A stretch of 64,000 nucleotides of DNA from Thuidium tamariscinum (Eukaryota; Streptophyta; Bryopsida; Hypnales; Thuidiaceae). Position 1 is the first letter of the stretch. Every line of letters starts with the position of its first letter. The stretch is taken from assembly GCA_947034885.2 (NCBI GenBank), contig OX344753.2, forward strand, positions 12,896,001-12,960,000, read 5' to 3'. Below are positions 10,901 through 22,548 of the stretch, piece by piece. Both the position numbers and the translations under genes were made by a program. The notes beneath the pieces are model-generated. The model saw nothing but the letters and a program-made list of their open reading frames with translations. It searched no databases and was not told the DNA's origin.

Positions 10901-13828
10901 TATCCTAAAACCAACAAATTGATATATGAGAAAAAAAATTCTTCACAAGAAGTTCCAAACTCCTTGTGATGTTGCTCTTAGGAAGTCTCAAAGTTGGCAT
11001 CTTCTGTTTCATTGGTTAAAAATAAATTAAAAAAATATTAGTATAATTTATTTTTATTTTTAGTATTGTCTATTGTTTGTTGTTGTTATTATTAATATAT
11101 TATTAATATTATTGATTTGACACAAATGAAATAGAATTTCATTGCAAAGGTTAGAATTCAACATCTCTAGCCACTAGTAGAACAAGACAAAACAAATCCA
11201 AACCCACACAACACGACACATAAATATATTGTTTGTTATTTGTACCTATGTAAATGATATGAGAGGGGAGTGAAAAGTATTATAATACCTCACTTGTTGA
11301 TTGAAGATTTGAGTGAAGTGAATTTACTCTCCTAGCCTACAAAAAACAGACTTTAAAATTCATCTATAAGTTTGTATTTGCGTTTAGTAAAAACAAGACT
11401 AGACTCATCATCAAGCAAGAAGGGTAAACCTCAATCTTGAAGAGGGTAAAGTTTTCATCAACCCTTATTAAAATAACATACTTAGATTGCGAGGCAAAGA
11501 TTTTCAAGGAATCTTCAAGAAAACTCTTCATGTATCCATTTACTTGTGAACTTCATTGGTATCATTCTCTCCATCTTCACAAGATGCATCTCTCAATCCA
11601 ATTCTTGGTTTTTGAATAATAATTTAAACTTATAGTTTTGTATTTGAAAATATGGTATTTTTCTTTAACAATGGCTTTAATGTTGTCTATGACCTTAGGA
11701 AAGGCAAAAGCTCATCATTGGTTGGTCATATAAACAAGCTACATGATCCCTATTAAAAAAGATTGCAAAATTCAAATTTGGATATCCTTCTAGGATCTTC
11801 AAGTATCCTTGAAATGTTAAGCTCATTTGGACTCCAATAGACCAATTATACACCAATCCAATCTCTAGATAATTAATTTGAGGATTATTATAAGGTTCTC
11901 TTCCCCTCTATAATTGCCATAATAACTTATTGTATTAAGGTGTATCACCTATTTTGGACAATGTTAAGTGTTTAGCACATGCCCAATTGAACAATGGTCA
12001 CAGGGGATAATTTTTTTCAATTAAGGTGTAGAAATAATGACAATTGTGCTACATTTTGTTAATGTTTCATTAAATTGGGAATTAGTAGAAATCAAAGAGG
12101 TGTAGATTATAATCCAACTTATTCTAGATATATAGGTAAAACTCCCCTCAATAACTCCAAAACTAAATTAAGTTATTACAAGATGTCAATGTCTTATTTG
12201 TCAAACAACAATGAAGTTGCTAAGCTACTTCTACATTTACAAAAATAGGTTACCGTATATCATGCAAATAGAGACATTATTTGAAATAGATGATATTCTC
12301 TAGAGAGATCTCCAAGTGTTGTCTTTGTCCACAAAAGTTTGAAAATTATTTTACAATATTGGGTGAGTTCAAGAAAGACCGGTCCTATTTCATGTGACAA
12401 TCAAAGTGACAATGTTGTTTTTGGCAATAACTTTTGATGCATGAATCCTATAAGTTTGAAATTTTTATTGGAGATGAATAACTTGATGTTAATCAGATCC
12501 CTTATTTTTTGAAAATTTTGAAAATTAATTTTTAATTTAGCTAATTTATCACAATTAGGAGTTTCAGGGTTTTTACTACATTAGGAGTACCCAAATTTAA
12601 TGATTTAGAGCTCAAAATTTCATGGTCTATTTGCATAGTAGGGAATCATGTATCCATCAAAGTAATTTTGAAAATATATTATTTTATGCCCTCCACATGA
12701 GTACAAACAACACTTCTATTGCAGGCAATTTTTTAACATTGAAGATGGTTTTAGATAATTCATTTTAGATAATTCTTTTGGTGAAATCTAATCACCATCA
12801 ACTATTCCTTAATGTACAATTTTTAGTTTCTCAAAAAGTTTCTTTTCCTATTTTTTACAAATAAAAATGTAAAAGTGCCTATTTTCATGAGATTTTGCAT
12901 TTTTCTAGTTCACCTACTTAGAAAATTTTCCTACACTTTTCCTTCTTCTCCTTCAAGAATATACATTAAGCATATTTTTCATATTTAAAAAAATTGTTTT
13001 TCTACTTTTAAAGTACTCCCAAAAAATCAAGAGTACTATCAATGGCGAAAGTGTACAAAAACCAGTCAGTCTTTCTTGAATTCACCCTATTAGACAAATT
13101 CACCAACGTGACAAGGAACTCTTTCAAGATAAAAATGCTCATTGTAAGTCACGTCTTCTTTACAGTATTGTACTTAGAGCAATGACTCTACAGACAATTT
13201 GGTATAATAGAAACAACGTGACCTTCCTAGAGATTAAGAACATTACCATTCAATAACAAGAATAGTCTTGGCCTACTCAAAGTAGAGTCCATCTTCAGAA
13301 ACATCCTCCATTAAAGATCAATTAGGTCCTAATAGTAGTCCAACCTTGCCCAAATAAGCAATCAATCCTCCATCTTGGTGAGCTTACTCGTCTCTTTTCC
13401 AAGCTTAGATTCTCCTTGTTTAACAATGTTTTTGTCTCCCTTTTTGAAAAGTTTAACAACTAGAACAACTTCTACCAATGAAAATGCAATTTAGCTTTTT
13501 GAGATATTGATAGATAAGATGGGATACTATGTGTTGGTGGAACTTGGCAAGAGAGTTGAGCCCACCAAAAGTCATTTGGTAAGGCAATTCCTAGTAAATG
13601 AGTGGTGATGCTTTAAAACAAACTTTGCTCAAATTTGTCAACTTGCTTGGTGAGATAGTAGTTTTATAGCCATGCCAAGAAAAAAAACATTTCATATTTT
13701 TTACTTTGATAGATGCAATAAGATGTAAAAGCTTCCCTTTAGCATACTGCAAATGGACTCAACATGCTAGATGGCCAAGCTATATCCAAAAAAATTGCCC
13801 CATGGCACAAACGTTAAAGACCAACCAC
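10901..13828. other. AT-rich intergenic DNA, no gene seen
   Basis: Only short frames on both strands. No recognisable protein, RNA gene or complete repeat. A short ATTATTAATATATTATTAAT palindromic patch lies near 11085-11110. Confidence 0.4.
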
Positions 13829-14044
13829 CACTAGTAGAAATCTTTGTTTAATGTGACAAGACCTAATTTTTCTTGATGGATTTTGCTAGACATCAAATGT
13901 AACAACCCGTGTTTTTATATCAACATTGATGATATGTTGAACGTTTTTGTTGACATAAAAACATGAATTGTTACATTTGATGCCTAGTAAAATCCATCAA
14001 GAAAAATTAGGTCTTGCCACATTAAACAAAGATTTCTACTAGTG
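13829..14044. mobile_element. Near-perfect hairpin CACTA-like MITE with 3-bp duplication
   Basis: It starts CACTAGTAGAAATCTTTG and ends CAAAGATTTCTACTAGTG. The two arms, roughly 100 bp each, are nearly exact inverse copies through ACCTAATTTTTCTTGATGG and ACATCAAATGTAACAA. Three-base flanks CAC (13826-13828) and CAC (14045-14047) match, as expected for the CACTA superfamily. Its transcript would fold into a long hairpin. Confidence 0.85.
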
Positions 14045-16600
14045 CACTTCAAGAAAAAGTGAAGGCATAATCAAGTTGTGTCTTTTGGCTAAGGTAACTA
14101 AGCTATTTCATAGTCTTTTTGACACCACTTGTTGAAAAACTATTCTTTAAAAGTGCCAAAGATTCTCTCCAAAATATTAAAATAGTAGTTATGAATGAAT
14201 TTTTGATGCCTTGGTGAATCTCCTCGTGAAGCTACAAAAGGGCTATTAGATAAGGGACACCAAACCTCAAATATTCCCTATTTGGTGCCCTTGATCATTG
14301 AGCCACACTACAATTGTTCTAAGGAATTATTTGTCTTGAGTTTGAATCTATTTGGTGCAAAAATCATGTCTTTTTGCTTTGATGACCTGCACTCTCTTCA
14401 ATGGCCCCCCTTCAATCTTTCCCTTTGCCTTCAATAATCACATTAAGTTGGTATTTTCCTCTTTGTTTTTTTAATTTAACATTGTCATTTATCAAAGTGA
14501 ATAAATGGAGATTTGATAAAAATGTTTGGTGTTTTTTTCTCTAAATTTTTTTTACCAACTCAATTTCTTTTTACAGTTGAGACCAAATCGAAAACAAACT
14601 TAAAAACTATTACAGTGATTTTTCATGGTGGCATTTGACTTTATATTGTTAGACTTAGAATGAACCAAAAATAGGCAATCAACCTCATCCCTACCTACCA
14701 CCCCTATTGAAAAATCACCTTGCCATCTATGTGAATATAAAAAATTTGTCCCCCCGTCCTTCGGTGCTATCCATTTGAATTTAAAAAAACTAGAATGACA
14801 TGGATAATGAATATTGAAGGAGGCCAAATACAAAAAAGAAGGTAGGAGTTCATGTCTAGCAAAATAACTATCTTGATAAGAAGCTTCCTTTCCAATCTTT
14901 TTATTTCCTCTCATGATCTTCTCCAAATCAACATTATTGGATAGGTCATCTCTCTTTACAAGCAATATTTGAAGTTATGTATTTTTGGATGTCAATTTTA
15001 ATGTAACATATTAAATCCTATGATTTGCTATTTTTTCTTATTGTATAATACATCTAAGCTCTCTATAGAGTGAGATGAAGCAAAATACAAAAAATGGGCC
15101 AAAGATGAAATAGAGATCCTAAAGGATTCTTGTAAGTTCAAATGTTATTTGCTTTTGTAGAAACTACTTGCCTATTATTCTATATTCTTCCTTGAAATCT
15201 AGTCAATTTTATTATTTTGAAAAGTAGTCAATTAACTTGATGTATGTTGAGGAGACTTTGGCAATAAAATGTTTGATTATTCAATTTGCAGCACTTTGTG
15301 TGTTTAGAGGTGAATTAGGAGGGTTAGGGTTTGGCAATTTAGATTTAGATTTATAAGGGTTATGATGCTTCAAATATTCCTTGCACAAATTTTGAAGAGT
15401 TAAGATTTTTGGGGTCTTGAAATCAAAATGGATTAAAAAAGAATTTAGTAAAAAAATTAAGTGTAAAAAATGTTATATGTCAAAGTTTGTATTAGCACTT
15501 TTTCAAAGATTGCAAACTAATTTTAAGAGCATTTAAAACAAATTAAAAAACATAAAGATTGAATTTAAATATCATAAATTACAATTACCAATCAATAAGT
15601 ACTAAGTATATATAGAATCTTGATTTGAAAAACAACAATAAGATATAAAATGGATATTACAAACTTATTTTACATGGTTGTAATGCTAAGTGATTTTTGA
15701 AATTATAGAATTATTTTAACAAATGATTAAGATCTTAAAAACATTCTATGGTATTTTTCTCTTGAATTTTTCTATTCTAAATTTTAGACTTTTCATATTG
15801 AAATTACAAAGATTAGGCTTGATAATCAACGTTTTGGGTAATGGTATATTCAAATTGTATAAAATTTACAATTTTTAAACAATTCATACATTTTATTCAA
15901 TTAAAAAAAGTATAACGTCCTTTCAATGTCATGCTCATGTGATCCATGTTTTTAATGGTAGTATTCATTTGATACAAATGCATTCAACATAGGAATGTGA
16001 AATTGTACCACGTATAAAGGATGTAATGCATTTTTAATAACATACAGAGAGAGAGAGAGAAAGTCACTTTCAATATGGTGTTTTAAGAAAACACACCAAT
16101 TTTCTTTTTCTTTTTGGTAAATCCAACCACATGGTCTCTTTTTTAATTTAAACTCTTCTTGAGGTTCAAATTTCATCTTTCAAACCTTTAATTTAAAAAC
16201 ATTTATGTCCTTAAGTTTGTTTTAAAAATATATTATTTTGAATAGATAAAATGGGAATATATAGTAAAAAGATGCACTTAAAATACCTCATATTCATCCA
16301 AGATTTGAAAAATACTAAATGAAATTAGATTTAGTTGATTTAGAATTACCAAATTATTAAAATTTATTAAAAAATTTATAAATTTTGAGTCCCCACAATA
16401 TTTTCATTGTAGGAGAAATATGTATGCAAAACTTTTTTTCAAAAAATATCGAAATAAGATTCAACAAATAATTTGAAGTTTGTTTTAGAGAATAGATTCT
16501 ACAATTGTCTATAAATAAAACTCGTCATAACCTTCATTTTGTTAAGCAAAATAGGTTGATTTAGAGCTTTCAATACAATAACCAATTTGTAAACCAAGTA
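14045..16600. other. Intergenic DNA, one open frame of unknown meaning
   Basis: On the minus strand, 14965-14600 is open for 121 codons but starts with TTG, has no recognised domain and no clear splice context. It may be a decayed transposon fragment. A (GA)n microsatellite lies at 16046-16062. The rest is AT-rich and featureless. Confidence 0.35.
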
Positions 16601-16738
16601 CATTAGAAGAGATTTTAGTAAAAAGAAGACTGCGAGTTCCCGGGTAGTCGAGAACTGCAGGAACAACAAAGGAAACTACATGAACATAAAAAAAAATGGC
16701 CAAAAATGGCCCTTTAGGGAGCCAAATTTCATCTAATG
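16601..16738. mobile_element. R6 MITE, copy b (short)
   Basis: The left end is CATTAGAAGAGATTTTAGTA and the right end is GCCAAATTTCATCTAATG. It holds GAAGACTGCGAGTTCCC, the motif that also marks the copies at 51098 and 56174, and GGCCAAAAATGGCCCTTTA as in copy a. Confidence 0.7.
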
Positions 16739-17686
16739 AAAGCAAGATACCAAAAAGGCATTTCCTAAGCTACTTACAATACCTATATTGAGGGAAAAGA
16801 ATTTTTTTTCATTTGGTAGCTTTTTAACCTTACCATCAATAGTTGTCAAAATTATTTAGCCTAAAAGATATTTTTCAACGACATGTTGTGTGATCTAATA
16901 TCTAAAATCGTTCTAGGTATTCTAATCAGTATTAGAAGACCATAACCACTATGCTATCAAAAAAAAATGTCAAAAAGAATGTTAGTTGGTCCTTTAGAGG
17001 TATAGCAAATCATGTCTCAATTCCAAAATGAAAGATATACTTCAAGTATTATTTACATTATCTAAAACAACTTGAGAGGAATTATTCATATAGTGAAGAA
17101 GTTGTACTTTAATACAATTTCCAAAGAATCCAATAAACATTTCCTTACAATTATTGACGTATTTTCATTTTCATTTTTTTTTTTGAATATCTTTTTTACA
17201 ACCAACAATATATTATACAATTTATTTTGAAAAGTTGATATAAAGTTGTAACAATAGAAATTTGAAATATATTGAACATCAATACTTTATTTTTATTTTT
17301 GTGTAGGACTTTAGGAATGATTGCACTTTAAGAAATGTGAAGTTTATTCTTGAATTTATTCAATGAAAATTTGTTTTTCTACGTGTTTTTGTTTTGATCC
17401 AAAAACTAGTGGATAGACACTAATGGAGACTTCCAATTCCAATATTGGTTCTCCCAAATGTACTTGATAGGATTATGATAAAATAAATAGACCCATTCTA
17501 GTAAGTTGGGTTATAGAAAGATTTTTTTCAAAAAATTGATTATCAAATGCAATATTCCTCGTTGATTAAGTGATGTAAATTTTGAATCCATTTATATTAG
17601 TATTTAAGAATGGAATTTATGCTAAATGTTTATAACTATATCAAAATCTAATGCATATTTTTGGACAACAAAATACATTGTTGAAT
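16739..17686. other. Upstream region of the protease gene
   Basis: AT-rich DNA between the R6 copy and the protease start codon. No TATA box or leader can be picked out against the background composition. Confidence 0.3.
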
Positions 17687-20600
17687 ATGAAAAGGCCAAT
17701 TAAAGATAGTTACTATCAGAGGCTTGAATATTCTAAGCAAGAAAAGGTTTATATTGGAACATTTATATACTATATATTAAAACAATAATACTTTGAAGGC
17801 ATAATAATTTATACCATATTTGATTAAATGCATATAGATATATTATATTGGAATACAATATAAAATTATTCTACTCCATATTAAAAATATTGTGTAAGAA
17901 TTCTAAAATATAATCCTTAAAATGATTTTCATCAGCCACCTTTATCAACATCATATGTTCAAGTAACAAAGATATTAAAGTTGCAACAAAACAATTTAAA
18001 TGCTAATTGTGCATTATTTTCCACTATCTTTGTTACATTCATTTTACTATTGATATATTTATCATGGAACAATTCACTTTCAACACCCCATAACATCATT
18101 CATAAACATGAGTTGTATTTGAAGCATCCAATTTCATTGACAAATAATACTTCATACCGGTATACAAGACAAATAGGCATGGAAAAACATCCAAAGAAAG
18201 CATTGTGGGATTTGTTTGGCTCTATGAAATCTCCCTCCCTTTATACAAAATTTATGATTGATGGTCAATTATTCAATCTTGAAGTGGACACTGGAAGTTT
18301 CCTAACATGGTTTAGACGTGATTACAAATCATACCAGGTTACAAATATTATGTAGGTAATTATTTAATTTAAAATAAATGAACATGTTTTTCACTAGTAG
18401 AAAATCTACTCAGTTCTATTGTTTTGGTCACATTGATGATCAATAGAATTCTGTTGATCATCAACATGACCAAAACAACAGAACCGAGAAAATTTTCTAC
18501 CAATGCTTGCTTCTAAATGCTCACAAAATTTGGCTACATAAATATATCTTATATGCATATTTTTTTTTGATGTAGGAAAAAATAGTTTCTTCTACGGATC
18601 CATATTGTTTGAAGGTAACTGGAAAACATTTTAGGACTACATTTTCACATGACAATAATCCCCAATTTGAAGGAATGGTTGGAAATCCTTGTTTGTACCA
18701 TATTGTATATGAGGATGATAGTCATTCTGAAGGTGTTATTATCAAAGCAAGTGTACAATTGCAAATTATCAATCTTATAACAGGAATTCATGAAGTACAC
18801 TTCAATGATGCATATTTGGGGCAAGTTCTTATACACATAAAATCTTATTATTCGAAAAATATGAAATGATTTTATAACTCAAAATGAGTAAAGAATATTT
18901 TTATTTGATTTTATAAAATACTAATTAAAATTTTGTAGTAATTTTTTCAAATAACATTGTAATATGATAGAGATTATTGAACTATAATAGGTGTAGTATC
19001 AAAGATTACAATCCAATTGGTGAATATAAGGATGTTGTTGATGGATTATTGGGCCTTAGTAGATCAGCTTACGGAGTTCAAATGTCCCTTTCAAAGCATG
19101 GAATTCCATTAATTTTTGGATTTTGTTTTGAAGATTATTTTAGTAAGCATGAAGAAGAAAAAGTTGGATTTTTATACTTTGGCAACCTTTATGATCTACA
19201 ATCTAAAGCTCAAATAAAATGGATAGATATTTCAGAGGAATATATTTTTGGAGATGAGTATGTAGCACATTGACCAATATACCATGAAGTTTGTATCACA
19301 AACTAATTAGGTTTGTAAGTATCTTTAAAAAAATGGTTTATAGTTTAAAATGTTGTCTAATTGTAAACTATAGCAATTTTGATGATTCTAAAAACTTAAT
19401 TTAAAAAAATTTAGGCTATGATATTAAAATTTTATATTTTCTAAATATATATATTTTTGACATTTCAGTATTTAAGAGAATCACAATAATGAATATCAAA
19501 TATGATATTTCTTTATGTTTGAATAAACTTGATTTTGATTAATATTTTGCACCCCAAATTTCTATGCATCAATATGTATACAATTATAGGTGGCCACAAA
19601 AATCATGTATACCCTTTATCTCAATTTAAATGACCTATTTGGTGTGTTGTTTTGTCCTAAATTAACCCCTAAATGCCCAAGGCTCCAAAATCTAGTCTTT
19701 GCAAACTTTGAAGTTAAAATAAAATCTAATCAAGGTGCTATTTTTAATAGTTTATATTGTTGAAAACTTCTTTTTGAATTTTAGTTAAAGCATCTAAAAT
19801 TCAGTCTTGAAAATGATTGATTATGATTTTTCTATTCAAAATTTTGTGTAAGGATGCCATTGCAATCTTGACTTTCCATAGTGTTGACAATTCTTGAAAA
19901 TGAGCCTCAAATTCACTAGATCTTGAGGAAAAAAACACATTAGAAATCCATTTAAAAAAATTATTGAATAGATTTTGAGAAGCCATAAATCAATTGATGT
20001 ATGTATGTTAGGTCCTTTAATGTCATTTTTTTTGGTGATCTGATTTTTAGATTTGACATTTGAAAAGAGGATCAAAAGACTTCAAACCACTTTATGTAGT
20101 ATTAACACCCTCGTGATCAAACATTATGATATTTCAATCCATAAGCGATATTGTTGTCTTTTCTTTTTCTAAGTGATCTCTAACATGTCTAATTTGAATT
20201 TGTATGTTTATATTTTTTTAAATTGATAAAGCTTATCAAAATGTTGGCTTTTTATTCAATCATGAACAAATTCCTTGAAGCTCAAAAAAGACCTTAGGCA
20301 TTTAGAGGTTAAGTGCCCAGTATTTTTTGCATAGCTTCATGAGTATATTGAATAACGAGTGCATTTGAAAGGAGGCTAGTAGATTATTTCTAAGCAAGCT
20401 TTAAGTAATCTTTTTCCAAATGCATAACCTTATAATTTGATTTTTATTAGTTTTCAAACATGCAAAGCTGCAATGATTAAAAGACCAAAAAATCCTAAAA
20501 TTCCAAACATAAAATCCAAACCCTACTTATTTAATCCCACACCTCTAAATATAAAAAATTTAGAGCATTTTTCTTTGAGTCATAGATTTTTATGAAAAAA

Positions 20601-22548
20601 CACACTTTATTTAAGACAAATGAATTATTATGTATTGATTTTTCAATTTTAATAAAGAATACAATTAGAAAGCAAAACAAGAAATTGTCAAAGAAAATTA
20701 ACATATCAAAAATATGTATAAGAGGTTATAGGAATTTTTATTATTTTTTCAGATGAAAAACGATGCCATATGTATTTATTAAAATATTAAATATATGTAA
20801 GAAAAATCATTGATTTGTTGATGTAGAACTTATGAACTAAGAGTATTAGAACTATGGATTGAAGAAGACATTAGCATTCCTATTAATGCCAACTTGATGA
20901 TTGATATCGGAGCACCATTGACTTTTATGGAAACTACTCTTTTTGAAACTATAATCCATTATGTAAGTTTCATCTTACAATAACTAAACACATGTAAAAA
21001 GTCTTTTTGGTGATATTCTATTTCTATATATGATATTTAAAAAAAATTCAAATGAAACATATTGTGAATAAATATTAGATTAGTGAAAGTGCATTGGATG
21101 CGGGATATATTACATTTGAAGAAGAAATGAAACATTTTAAATGTTGGAACTTTCCAGAACCTTTGGATGAAAGGTAATTATACTAGTTTCATATTTTAGT
21201 CAAGAAAATGTAATGAAATTATACATATGATTGTAACTCAATTTATCTAAAAAAAATTAGAGTACAATATTTGTAAATTTATCATATTTGGAATTTTATA
21301 TATTAAAATATTTTATCATTTTATTGCATAACAACAGCCCAAGTACTTTAGAAATGATTTCATTTGATTTTCCAAAATTATCTTTTAAATTTCTTAATAG
21401 AGAAGCATTGACAATTTCTCCAACAAACTATTTAGCATTCTATGCATTTGTAAGAATATTTTTCTTCTATGAAAATATCCATTATATTATTTGTTCTTTT
21501 ATTGTTAAAATGATTTTTTAGTAAAAATCTTATTATAAGATATTTAATGTGGTTCGTTTCAATGGATATATTAATAAGACTTTGAGTATTCACAAATTTA
21601 ATTCTTTATTGAAGTTGAATATAGATGGAAAATGGAATATGTGCAAATATGCGAAAATTTGATGAAAGGATAGAATACCCAACTAATACCATAGTTCTTG
21701 GTGGTAAGTCAAAATATAAAATATCCAATATGTTACTATTTTTCAATACATAAAATAAAAATAAAAATAAAAATAAAAATAAAAATAAATTAATAGATAT
21801 ATATAAAGATGATAATTTTTACTAATTATATAGGACATGTGTGGTTGAAAATTTTAGATAGAAAAATGTTTGGACAACTAAAATTGAAAAAATGATTGTT
21901 TATTATTTCAACTAATATCTTTGAAATAGTACTAAAATTTTATTTTAAGAAATAGATTTTATGGATTCAACTTTTAAATGCCTAAAATGCACAATTGCAA
22001 TATTACTAAAATATCAATATAACAATTGCTATTTGAATTTGAAGTTTTATAATTAAAAAATATAAAAGAATGTGAATAGATCATCATACCATTTTCATAT
22101 TCAAGAATTAAAATTAAAATGCTAGTTTGGTTTTTGGTTTTCATTTTCTAATCAATCAATTTTAAATTTAAATGATTTCTAAATTTCTAAACCATATATG
22201 ATAATGCATTATGAATACACTACATTGAAGAATGTGAATAACTTTAAAATCTTGTAACTTTGACATATAGAAAGAATTTTTTTTCTCCTCTTTCTATTTC
22301 AAATTCAGTGTAAGAAAATATAAAAAGTTAATTTGATGGCTTAAAAATATGTCTAATAAATATTGTGCTATTGGTATACATATTTTGAATGTATATTATG
22401 ATTTTTTTTTGCAGCTCGCATGTTGGTTGAACATCTCACAATATTTGATAATGAAAAGAATCGTGTGGGATTTATGACATTGCCTAAATGTCAATTCAAC
22501 AAGAAAAGAAAACGTGAATTACAACAATTACCCTTTTCAGTCACATAA
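17687..22548 (+). CDS. Membrane-anchored aspartic protease, nucellin/APCB1-like, nine exons
   Basis: Exons: 17687-17746, 17936-18337, 18576-18820, 18991-19257, 20827-20962, 21079-21173, 21338-21449, 21625-21703 and 22415-22548. They join without a stop to exactly 510 codons (509 residues). A basic N-terminus precedes a membrane segment at residues about 45-63 (ALFSTIFVTFILLLIYLSW), suggesting a type II membrane protein. The first catalytic motif is VDTGSFLTWF (Asp138). Family landmarks follow: CLYHIVYEDDSHSEGV, DGLLGLSRS and, near the end, TIVLGARM and IFDNEKNRVGF. The second catalytic motif is MIDIGAPLTF (Asp351): Asp and Gly are kept, but the usual Ser/Thr and Ser are Ile and Ala. The Cys pairs typical of the family after the first motif are missing. 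The third intron uses a GC donor (GG|GCAAGT); the other seven are GT-AG. Transposons sit in introns 2 and 4. By homology it would process proteins in the endomembrane system, but activity is doubtful. The first exon (20 residues) rests only on frame and splice signals. Confidence 0.82.
18392..18505. mobile_element. CACTA-like hairpin MITE inside protease intron 2
   Basis: It starts CACTAGTAGAAAATCTAC and ends with the decayed inverse TTTTCTACCAATG. The arms pair through TTCTATTGTTTTGGTCA, and the centre is an inverted TTGATGATCAA repeat. It is a close relative of the element at 9507. It lies wholly between exons and does not disturb the splice sites. Confidence 0.75.
19662..20312. mobile_element. 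R1 element, copy b, inside protease intron 4
   Basis: The left end is TTAACCCCTAAATGCCCAAGG, and the right end GACCTTAGGCATTTAGAGG is its inverse. Internal landmarks agree with the copies at 7225 and 47213 (GATTTTTCTATTC, CACTAGATCTTGAGG, ATCTCTAACATGTCTAA). The insertion enlarges the intron between the exons ending at 19257 and starting at 20827. Confidence 0.8.
21751..21789 (+). repeat. (AAAAT)n microsatellite in protease intron 8
   Basis: About seven AAAAT/ATAAA units lie between the last two coding exons of the protease. Confidence 0.85.

Noticed and set aside
14600-14965. 121-codon minus-strand frame
   Set aside because: No ATG at the start, no recognised domain, no splice context. Kept only as a note in the intergenic entry.
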